64,000 nt of DNA from Clostridiaceae bacterium OM02-2AC (GTDB lineage: Bacteria > Bacillota_I > Bacilli_A > Erysipelotrichales > Erysipelotrichaceae): positions 35,626-99,625 of the forward strand of contig QULU01000013.1 in assembly GCA_003481775.1 (NCBI GenBank), in the 5' to 3' direction. The position numbers were made by a program, and so were the translations under genes. Of this stretch, positions 17,292 to 25,200 are shown one piece after another (within the stretch, counting starts at the first letter, position 1; every line of letters starts with the position of its first letter). Below the pieces are notes generated by a model. It did no database searches and was not told where the DNA came from. It was given only the letters and a program-made list of their open reading frames with translations.

Positions 17292-18074
17292 GTTTATCCA
17301 TCCCTTACCCTAGCTGATAGTTAAAACGAAATACAGCACTGATTAGGCTACGCACTCTTTCGCACAAAACAAACACCCTGTTCAAATATACATGGTGATC
17401 GAATAGCATATTTCCACGGACACATAGCTTACAACGTGATATACAATAGCAATCTGCTGTAATCCTTTACTAGCCATATCATTGTAGTTTTTACTTAACC
17501 GTTGTTTGAATGTATTAACTCGATTCATTATAAAATCTAAAATGTGCATTAAGGCTCTTACTCGCTTGTGGGCACAGCCTGAAATAGGGAATTCAAAAAC
17601 AATCGTGTTCAGTAATAAAAATTGAATTCCCTTTTTCACAAACACTCTAAAGTAAGAGAACCAGCCTTGGAAACAGCATATTTATATACAGGTGTCGGAA
17701 TATTAAAACATCTATAATGTCACTATCCTTTAACAGGCTTTCAATCTAACAAAAATGGCAGCTATTACACTATGAATACTGAATTCTTCAGCAAGCCCCT
17801 TAGACCTATACTAAAAAGTTTTTTTAAAACAAAATCATCTGCAATACATTTATTTACATCTACATAGTTCGTTCATCTGCTCCTTAGCACAATACCTACG
17901 CTTACTGTCAACTAACCTTATGTACATTAAAACTACCACATTATTTAAATTAAATGTGGCTTTTGTTTATATACTAAGAAGAAAAAAGAATAACTCGCTG
18001 TTTTTCATGATTACCAGAAAAGACATCCCCTCTATTATCTCGCATATCTTCCGCTATATATTTTGGTCTTCCCC
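17292..18074. other. Gene-poor AT-rich stretch
   Basis: About 780 bp between tRNA-Ser and the accessory block without a convincing gene. Short open frames (for example 17382-17645 minus, 87 codons) lack ribosome sites and known motifs. The only clear structure is an 11-bp perfect inverted repeat at 17586-17632. The composition suggests decayed DNA at the edge of the accessory block. Confidence 0.55.
17586..17637 (+). repeat. 11-bp inverted repeat with T-run (terminator-like)
   Basis: AGGGAATTCAA (17586-17596) and TTGAATTCCCT (17622-17632) are perfect inverted copies 25 nt apart, followed by TTTT on the plus strand. It could be an orphan terminator left from a lost gene or part of an element end. 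Confidence 0.55.
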
Positions 18075-18509
18075 CTATGTATCTGTTCCCTTTCCTTTCT
18101 TTTTCTTCCCCTCCTGTACTCTTTTTGCATATTTATAAAACGTTGATTTCTTCATCCCGATTTCTTCACAATACTCACTCAATGAAAGGTTTCTTTTGAG
18201 ACACTCCTCTATTCGCTCATCAAAGTCTTCCGGCAGGATCGTTTTCGGTCTCCCATACGTACCTTTCCCCTCATACTTTCTTTTCAATGCCAGATTGATC
18301 CCCTTTCGCTGGCACTTTTTCAATTTCTCTTTCTGTAAAGACAGCACATGCTCAAGAAACTGCTGCAGGAATATCGGCTCTATCTCTTCTTCATCGAATG
18401 TTAGTATCGCTTGCTTTTTCTGATAATAGCGTAATGCGCTCCTTACCTCTGTCAGATCCCTTCCCAGTTCCCATAGAGAATCCATATCAATTCTTATCCT
18501 AGAATCCAT
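18075..18509 (-). CDS. Serine-recombinase-like protein lacking the catalytic N-terminus
   Basis: A 144-aa protein resembling the second half of a small serine resolvase/invertase. SLWELGRDLTEVRSALRYYQ matches the family block around RLGRD...EV, LSLQKEKLKKCQRKGINLAL matches the long E-helix region, and KGTYGRPKTI plus NLSLSEYCEEIGMKKSTFYK match the hinge and the C-terminal helix-turn-helix. The first 60-odd residues with the catalytic Ser are absent. The gene still has its own good ribosome site (AGGAGAG, 7-8 nt before ATG 18509), so it may be an expressed DNA-binding protein rather than a plain fragment. It lies at the downstream end of the surface-protein operon. Confidence 0.65.
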   Translation of the reverse strand: MDSRIRIDMDSLWELGRDLTEVRSALRYYQKKQAILTFDEEEIEPIFLQQFLEHVLSLQKEKLKKCQRKGINLALKRKYEGKGTYGRPKTILPEDFDERIEECLKRNLSLSEYCEEIGMKKSTFYKYAKRVQEGKKKKGKGTDT

Positions 18510-18583
18510 GTTTCCACTCTCCTATTTTATTTATCTGCTGCTGTTCCCCCTTTGATGTGCGTCCCATTCGCCTGTTGCTTCTT

Positions 18584-18742
18584 TCACGTTCGCTGCTCGC
18601 GATTTGTCTTCTCCTTCTCCTCACTTTCCTGCCCCATATTGATTAAGTCCTTCGGTGTTCGATAGATCCGTATATCGTTATCTCCGTGATCTACGATAAT
18701 CTTTCCTTCTTTGATCGCCTTTCTTTTCTTAAACTTATTCAT
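18584..18742 (-). CDS. Small hypothetical protein (52 aa)
   Basis: A short frame starting MNKFKKRKAIKEGKIIVDHG and ending EKTNREQRT. It is strongly basic and charged. A GGAG site lies 10-13 nt upstream of the ATG. It sits between the membrane-anchored surface protein gene and the recombinase-like gene on the same strand. No family is recognised; composition is coding-like, but length makes it uncertain. Confidence 0.4.
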   Translation of the reverse strand: MNKFKKRKAIKEGKIIVDHGDNDIRIYRTPKDLINMGQESEEKEKTNREQRT

Positions 18743-18900
18743 ATCCTGTCTTCTCCATTCTTATCTATTCTGATACTGCCCAAGGAATCTTCTGCTTCCG
18801 TAGGTCTTCCTACTAGAAGGCCTTATCATTTCTACTTCGTCATGTGATATCCTTCAATCTTGTCCGCTATCGATCGTATCTCATTTCTTTCTGCTTTTCT

Positions 18901-19950
18901 TTATTTTTCTGAATCCTGACTGTCATGCTTCTTTCCCCATCTTCTTTTTAGGAACACATAGGACAATCCACCCAATGCTATCGTAAAGCTTCCGATAGCG
19001 ACAGCCGCATATGTATGATCGACCTTTTCATTCTGTCCCAAAAGGCCCTTCACCCAATCCCAGAAATCTGTTTGTATGATCGGCTTGTCTGTGATCACCT
19101 GATCTGTTTTCGGTGTTAACACGACTTCTACATACCCATCTTCATCTGCTTTCAGCATCATCTTTTTTAGAACGAACTTCCCATCCTCGTATATATAATG
19201 ATACAGATACTTGTCCTTCCAGCTTTCCGGCACCTTGACTGCGATATGCACCCTCATCCCGATCGGTTCTTTTTCATACTGCAGGATCCATAGTACATCC
19301 TTCCCTGCGATCTTCTGTATCTTTTCCAAATGCCTGCACTCACCAAGATCGATCGTGATATCCTTTTCTGTACTCTTGATATCACTATATACGATATGAA
19401 TTCGATACTGTTGTTGTGCTTCTACATACAGATAGATATCCTGTCTATCCGCCTTTGCCCTCGATAACAGCGTTCTGCTGATGGTCAGCTCCCCTGTCCT
19501 GTCATTCCAGTAATAACCGACTCTTTCCAGTTCCTGCTGCTTATATGCTTCTGTATATTTATCCTCATTTGTTTCTGACTGCTTATTGGTAACCTTGCCT
19601 GCATTTGATGATGGATCCTTCTTCGATGCTTCATTCCCTGTTCCCGGTTTTACTGGATTGATCGGTTCTGTCGGGACGACGATGATGATATCATCATCTC
19701 CCGGCTTATCCGGTTCCTGCGGCTGATCAGGGTCTTCCGGATGCACTGGTTCTGGTTTTTTGATCACGCCCAGCATATACCCATACATACCTCCATTGAC
19801 TTCCTGCTTCCATGGCAGATTCGACTGCACCTCTTCATAGTATTCCTCATCAGTATCTTTTTTCTGATCCTTATCTTCTGCGTGGATCGAACTCATGCTC
19901 ATGCAGACGATCATGAACAGGATCATCAGAATGCTTACCCTTTTTCTCAT
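18901..19950 (-). CDS. Secreted, membrane-anchored surface protein
   Basis: A 349-aa protein with a signal peptide (MRKRVSILMILFMIVCMSMSSIHA), a short domain, a Pro-rich acidic linker (PEPVHPEDPDQPQEPDKPG, about residues 68-86), a Ser/Thr/Lys-rich stretch, then a beta-rich domain (about 135-290) and a C-terminal membrane helix (YAAVAIGSFTIALGGLSYVFL) with a basic tail KRRWGKK. The tail resembles a cell-wall sorting end, but no LPXTG-like motif precedes the helix, so it is probably held by the membrane. AGGAGGTG stands 7 nt before the ATG. It is the seventh gene of the surface operon. Function unknown. Confidence 0.75.
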   Translation of the reverse strand: MRKRVSILMILFMIVCMSMSSIHAEDKDQKKDTDEEYYEEVQSNLPWKQEVNGGMYGYMLGVIKKPEPVHPEDPDQPQEPDKPGDDDIIIVVPTEPINPVKPGTGNEASKKDPSSNAGKVTNKQSETNEDKYTEAYKQQELERVGYYWNDRTGELTISRTLLSRAKADRQDIYLYVEAQQQYRIHIVYSDIKSTEKDITIDLGECRHLEKIQKIAGKDVLWILQYEKEPIGMRVHIAVKVPESWKDKYLYHYIYEDGKFVLKKMMLKADEDGYVEVVLTPKTDQVITDKPIIQTDFWDWVKGLLGQNEKVDHTYAAVAIGSFTIALGGLSYVFLKRRWGKKHDSQDSEK

Positions 19951-19962
19951 TCTCTACACCTC

Positions 19963-20457
19963 CTAGTGTTTTATATGTACAACATTCTCTGCGACTGCCT
20001 CGCCGACGAACTGTTCACTCTTGACATCATAATTCTTAAAATGGATACTGACCGGATAATCCCCTTTTTCCAGCTTCACATCCAGTGCATCCTGCTCGAT
20101 ATAATATCCCGGTTCGATAGCGCCACTCTTATAGATTCTTTGGTTATCCTTCTTCAGATACATTTCTACGACTAGAAGATAGTGATTGTTCGGAGAATTC
20201 AAAATCCTCATATCTCCCTTTGCTGCTCCATTCTCAAAGTTTAGCACGCTATTGATATTGATCTGAAAGCTGCCTTCTTCCACCTTTTCATTCAACATAT
20301 TCTGAATATCCTCTTCGCTCATGCCGGGAAGCTCTCCCTTTTCCCCTTCTCTGATTAGACCTTCCTCTGATTTCCAGCTCAGCTTATACATGACCAGAGA
20401 CATTCCCAGCAGAAATAAGGAAATGATTAGGATTATCTTCTTCTTGTTTTTCTTCAT
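19963..20457 (-). CDS. Membrane-anchored surface-operon paralogue 3
   Basis: A 164-aa bitopic protein: basic start (MKKNKKKIILI), one membrane helix, then an extracytoplasmic part with ELPGMSEEDIQNMLNEKV, SFQININSVLNFENGAAKG and MRILNSPNNHYLLVVEMYL. These blocks recur in the genes at 20462 and 21757, making a family of three paralogues. The conserved GMSEEEI segment followed by a beta-sandwich-like domain suggests an extracellular adaptor, but no function is known to me. ATG 20457 has GAGG 9 nt upstream; an upstream TTG in frame is less likely. It starts 4 nt after the stop of paralogue 2. Confidence 0.75.
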   Translation of the reverse strand: MKKNKKKIILIISLFLLGMSLVMYKLSWKSEEGLIREGEKGELPGMSEEDIQNMLNEKVEEGSFQININSVLNFENGAAKGDMRILNSPNNHYLLVVEMYLKKDNQRIYKSGAIEPGYYIEQDALDVKLEKGDYPVSIHFKNYDVKSEQFVGEAVAENVVHIKH

Positions 20458-20461
20458 TCTG

Positions 20462-20977
20462 TTATTCCTCAACCACGATCGTCAGTTCTCCGATCGCTTT
20501 TCCTACATAGTCTTTTGTTTCCACATCATAGGCGGAAAACACCGCCTGTACCGGATAGCTGCCCTTTTTCAGTTTCACATCCAGCGTATCCTTTTCGATC
20601 TTACTTCCGGGTCTGATTGCACCACTCTCATACAGCTTCTTCCCCGGTGTTCCATCACTCTTGCGCTCATAGATCGCTACGACCATGAGATAGCGATTCT
20701 GTGGGCTGTTCTCGATACGCAGACTTCCTTCACTGCTTCCATTTGGAAACTTCGGTTCCTGATTGATGGAGATGATGAACTCTCCTTCGGCTGCTTTCTT
20801 TTCCATCAGCTCCCTGATCTCTTTCTCACTCATGCCATCCAGAGTGCCTTCCTCCTGATCCGGATCCAACTGTAAGCCTCCCTTTTCATTGAATGACCAG
20901 CCGATGACTGCCACGATAAGGATCAGAAGGATCGTTATCAGAGATCCATATGTTTTTATCTTCCTGTTCTCTTTCAT
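20462..20977 (-). CDS. Membrane-anchored surface-operon paralogue 2
   Basis: A 171-aa bitopic protein: cytoplasmic KENRKIKTYG, a membrane helix (LITILLILIVAVIGWSF), then LDGMSEKEIRELMEKKA, EFIISINQEPKFPNGSSEG and LRIENSPQNRYLMVVAIY, ending VGKAIGELTIVVEE. It aligns along its length with the neighbours at 19963 and 21757. Secreted part about 135 aa, likely beta-rich. AGGAG lies before the ATG. A strong hairpin (21034-21057) separates it from the fibre-like subunit gene, which may lower its expression relative to that subunit. Confidence 0.75.
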   Translation of the reverse strand: MKENRKIKTYGSLITILLILIVAVIGWSFNEKGGLQLDPDQEEGTLDGMSEKEIRELMEKKAAEGEFIISINQEPKFPNGSSEGSLRIENSPQNRYLMVVAIYERKSDGTPGKKLYESGAIRPGSKIEKDTLDVKLKKGSYPVQAVFSAYDVETKDYVGKAIGELTIVVEE

Positions 20978-21033
20978 ATAGTCTCCTGTCTCATGCTTCT
21001 GAATAAGAAAGAGAGTTCTTCTCTTCCTTGTTC

Positions 21034-21057
21034 AGGAGCACGATGTCTCGTGCTCCT
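21034..21057 (-). terminator. Strong intercistronic hairpin
   Basis: AGGAGCACGA and TCGTGCTCCT form a perfect 10-bp stem with a TGTC loop, 5 nt after the stop of the 21063 gene. No T-run follows directly, so it may be a partial terminator or an mRNA-stabilising hairpin. A second weaker hairpin (AAGAGA...TCTCTT) follows. Confidence 0.6.
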
Positions 21058-21062
21058 TTGCT

Positions 21063-21686
21063 TTATTTTACCTGCGTGATCGTATAGACCACATCGAATG
21101 CTCGCTCTGCATTCCCGTTCAATGCTGCTTTCACATCTTCTCCCTCACCGCTCAGTGCTGCGGATGTAGGTGTCCCTTTCACATTCAGCGATTTCTCTGC
21201 ACCGATGCCTACCTTAAAGTCTGTGATCGTTTCTCCAGATCCATATTTTAGATCCGTACCGGCGATGTTCAATGCCACCGTCTTCATTGACGCCACATCT
21301 GTTTGACCTTTGGTAGCTGCAATTCCAGCACTATCCGTCAGTGTCCATGCGCCACCTTCCGCATTCTCGATCTGGATCTTTGTCAGCTGCACACCCACCT
21401 CAGAATCTGCTTCCACCTTGATCTTGTAGTTTCCTGCTGCAAATATATTCTTATCATCTGCATCACCTTCATTGTGATATACCGCAAAGTCCATACGGAT
21501 CGGTACGGTCACCTTCATCTGCTTCAATGGTTCCCCGGATAGTGTTGCCCACACCTCACCACTCTGGTTTGATTCCGTGTCTGTCGTTCCTGTCGTCTTC
21601 GTGTCTCCATCTTCTGCCGCTGATACTACGCTCGTTACTCCTAGCATCATCATGACAGCCATGCTCATCGCCAATAATCTTTTCAT
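21063..21686 (-). CDS. Small secreted surface subunit (fibre-like)
   Basis: A 207-aa exported protein. The signal peptide MKRLLAMSMAVMMMLGVTSVVSA is cleaved near AEDGD. The mature protein has a Thr/Glu-rich start and a beta-rich domain: MKVTVPIRMDFAVYH, FAAGNYKIKVEADSEVGVQLTKI, GIGAEKSLNVKGTP, FDVVYTITQVK. This VTVP...F.V layout resembles domains found in many Firmicutes surface proteins. It has no anchor, no LPXTG and few charged basic residues. Its AAGGAAGGG ribosome site and the strong hairpin after it fit a highly made structural subunit, but that is inference. Confidence 0.7.
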   Translation of the reverse strand: MKRLLAMSMAVMMMLGVTSVVSAAEDGDTKTTGTTDTESNQSGEVWATLSGEPLKQMKVTVPIRMDFAVYHNEGDADDKNIFAAGNYKIKVEADSEVGVQLTKIQIENAEGGAWTLTDSAGIAATKGQTDVASMKTVALNIAGTDLKYGSGETITDFKVGIGAEKSLNVKGTPTSAALSGEGEDVKAALNGNAERAFDVVYTITQVK

Positions 21687-21756
21687 GTCCGTACCCTTCC
21701 TTTTCTCATGGCAGCGTATCTTTTACATCCCCGCTCCTCCTCCTGGGATACGTCAC

Positions 21757-22257
21757 TCATCTTTCTACTACGATGTTGAGCTGTGCTTTTGCTTCCCCTA
21801 CCTTTTTATCTGTTTCTGTATCGTATGCCTCGAATATGGCTGTACAGGCATAGCTCCCTTTCTTCAGCGCCTCATCCAGATGATCTTCTTTGATCACCTG
21901 TCCCGGTCTGATACCTTCGCTGTAGTAGATCTCCTTCTGGTCTTCATCCTTTACGATCCTCACCCGGATGTTGTAGTTGTTTCCCGGTGGGTTTTCGATC
22001 CGTAAGGTACCCTTGCTCTTCCCGTTTTCAAATACCGGGTTCGCATTGATCGAGATCGACAGCATACTCTTGTCGACCTTATCCTTCAGCATGTCCTTGA
22101 TCTCCTGTTCACTCATGCCATCCAGACTGCCATCCTCCGCAGCCTCATCGAAGTGAAAGCCGTCATCCTGCAGGAATGTCCAGCCAATGCCTGCTCCTGC
22201 AAGTACGATCAGGATGAGGATGATCCCGATCCGCTGTTTCCGTTTCTTCTCTGTCAT
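21757..22257 (-). CDS. Membrane-anchored surface-operon paralogue 1
   Basis: A 166-aa bitopic protein: MTEKKRKQRIGI, a membrane helix (ILILIVLAGAGIGWTFL), then LDGMSEQEIKDMLKDKV, MLSISINANPVFENGKSKG, LRIENPPGNNYNIRVRI and VGEAKAQLNIVVER. It is clearly homologous to the genes at 20462 and 19963. ATG 22257 is chosen because GTGAGGG precedes it at good distance; a GTG at 22269 overlapping the giant gene's stop would add four residues. It directly follows the giant surface protein gene, so the two are likely co-translated. Confidence 0.75.
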   Translation of the reverse strand: MTEKKRKQRIGIILILIVLAGAGIGWTFLQDDGFHFDEAAEDGSLDGMSEQEIKDMLKDKVDKSMLSISINANPVFENGKSKGTLRIENPPGNNYNIRVRIVKDEDQKEIYYSEGIRPGQVIKEDHLDEALKKGSYACTAIFEAYDTETDKKVGEAKAQLNIVVER

Positions 22258-22265
22258 CTCATCCC

Positions 22266-25200
22266 TCACTTCTTCGCTCGATCTTCATACTGCTTCGTAT
22301 CGTTCTCTGAGATTCCGGTCTTGAAGCTGATCTGATAGGCCTGTTCTGTTTTCTTCGCTCCATCGGCGTCCCATGGCCAGCTTTGTTCATCGCTGACGGC
22401 TCCACTGATATAGAAGCCGCCGCTTCCCTTATATCCCAGATCATAGATCGGCTGTGTCTTTGACATGCCATCTGTCGTGAACCATACGCCAGCATTCTTA
22501 TTGTAGTCACTGCCATCATTGCTCAGTTTCAGATAGGCCTCATCGTTCTTGATCTGACCTAGACCTATATCCATACTTCCCATCAGCTTTGGCATGTCAG
22601 TTCCTTTTGTGACCTTCTGATCGACACTCAGTGTTACCGGCATGTAGTTCAGTTCATTGCTTACCTTGGCATCGTTCGTACTCTGCTTGATCTGCTGTCC
22701 ATCCAGATTCAGGTCGATTTTGATAGGAGACAGGCTCTTCAACTGCGTGATCATGGTCACTTCCCCCTGATACACGGCTGTTTCCCTCTCACTATCTTCC
22801 AGCATCAGGCTCCATGTATACGCTCCACCATCGGATACGGCATTGGCACGATAGATTTCTATCGTTATATGATCAGCCTCTGTCGGCACCGTTATAGTCT
22901 CACCTGCTTCACCACTGTCGCGCAGATTTCCTGATGCATCATACACCTTCACAAGCAAAGCAAAATTCTCATTCGCCCATCTGCTTCCCTTTTCCATCGT
23001 GTCTTTCGTTGCCTTCCCATCACTGTTCGCAAACACGCTGACCGGCTGAACATGAAGGGGTGTACTGTCTTTCGCAATACTCAGTGCAGTGATCGTTGTG
23101 CTTCCTCTCTTCAGACTATGAGGAATCGTGATCTTACCACTTTCATTACTAGAAGCTGATCCATCATTTTTATTGGTGATTTCCACACTGCCTGCATCGT
23201 TATATGGAAGTGTCTTAATCTCTGCTGATGCGTTCGGATTTCCTGCAGTATATGTTTCCGTTTCGGCTAGGCGTGTATAAAGTACATAGGAAGTATCTCG
23301 CTCAAGATGTGTGAATTCATACTTTCCTGTACTGTCTGCTTTCAATGGCGTCCAATCGCTTTCTTTCTTATCCGCAATGCTCTCTCCACTTTCTAACAGG
23401 ATATATTCCTGCGTAGCCTGTACATTCGTCACATACAGATTCGTATCCAGTTCTGTTTCCATGACTGGCTTCACTGCAGTTCCTGTGTTTTTTGCCTTCA
23501 CGACTTCAGAGCTGCTCTTTTCCACACTGCCGCCGTAGTTTGCGGCATCTGCTTTCGCACTGTATCTCACAACGATGCGCTGTCCGATATCGGCTGTCGT
23601 ACTTTCATACAGCAGCGAAGTGCTTGTCCCCATCGTCGTTCCTGTCTGATCTGTTTTTAGAGTGGTTCCATCACTTCTCTCGATCGTGAAGACGCCTTCG
23701 TCATAACCGTCTCCGCTGTAGATCGCGGTGATCGTCTGACCAGCTTCCAGAACATCCCTCTGCGTGATGCTCAGGTTCTTCTCCTCTAACGGTATGCTTC
23801 CGGTTTTCACATCGGTAACAGCAGAGTCTTCACTTGGCAGATATTCACTCGTTACTTTATACATCGCACACACTTCATAGATCGTATTGGCCTTCAGCTT
23901 TTCGGATCCTCTTCCGATCCATGAGTCGCCTACTGTATTCTCTTTCCACTCTTTTGTTTCCTTTACTCGATATTTCAGAACGGTCTCTGGGATCGTCGTT
24001 CCATCCTCACGGTAATTCGTCGGCAGATTCATCTGTATCGTGATACCGCGGATCTGTTTCACTGTCGGTGCATCCGGTTTTTTCTGTGGTGCACGAGCTA
24101 TCGGGGCCAGCTGTCTTGTATTGACACTGCCGGAATATCTGCCGTTTCTTGCGCTCGTATATCGTGCATACAGCTTAGCGCCGACATCGTCTTTCCCCGG
24201 TGTATAGCTGTCACTGATTCCGGTCTTTCCATATAGCGTCCCGTCCTCATTCACGATCGGAGTCGTCGTTCCATCCTTTACACGATACCATGTCCACTGT
24301 CCGCTCTTTTCATCGACGACATCTTTGCCTTCTTCCTTTGCGAAAACATAGTTCACTTCTACAGGTACCAGAACTTTACTCGTATCTCCGTCCGTGATTT
24401 CAGCGTGTCCTTTGATCTGGGTTCCGATCAGCTGCTCTTCTGAAATATACGTCTGGCTTCCTTCATAGTTTCCTCTCCCACTGAATACGGCTTTCACATA
24501 GTATTTATTGTATTTCACAGGTACAGAGAAGGTCGTCGCTGTATTGCCGTCCTTCGATGTATCAGCTGCCTTGATCTGTGCTGTGATATTGATCCAGCTG
24601 TCATCCTTTGTTTTATCCGGACTCACATAATACTGCCAGATACCGGTTGGCGCTTCCTTATGATTCGTCAGACGGATCTCTTTTGTTTCCTCTACCTTCC
24701 AGATATCTTTATTTGTTTCTGTGATCTTTGCGGTAGGGATCTTGCTCAGATCCTCTTTCTTCGTTCTCACTGCTCTTTGTGAGACCACACCGCTGGCCTG
24801 ATGGCTTCCATCCTCCAGTTTAGCCAGATACACCACATAGTCTGTATCGGCATCCAGTGTCAATGTGACAGTTGCTGTTGCCTTGAACCATTTGCCTTCT
24901 ACCGGTGTAGTATTCTTGTCAGCATCTTCTGCAGGGATCCGATTCGGTACTTTCTGATCCGATGCCTTCTGTACGAAGTAGTAGACTGCTTTGATGTCTC
25001 CTGTATTCTCGATCTTCAGCTTGCTTCTGATCTCTCCATCCTCATCTAGTGCTGTCACTGTCGGAAGTGAAGCTGGCGCATCATATACCGGCTTCGTCAG
25101 TGTTCCGACACGCCCTATGACCTCGTTCGTGAAATCTGAGCTATCGGTTGCGATATAGCGTACGGATATCTCCTTGTTTCCCAGCAGTGCACTGATCTTA

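Noticed and set aside
17382..17645. 87-codon minus-strand frame in the gap after tRNA-Ser, possibly a transposase remnant
   Set aside because: No transposase motif, no ribosome site, and I could not match it to a family.
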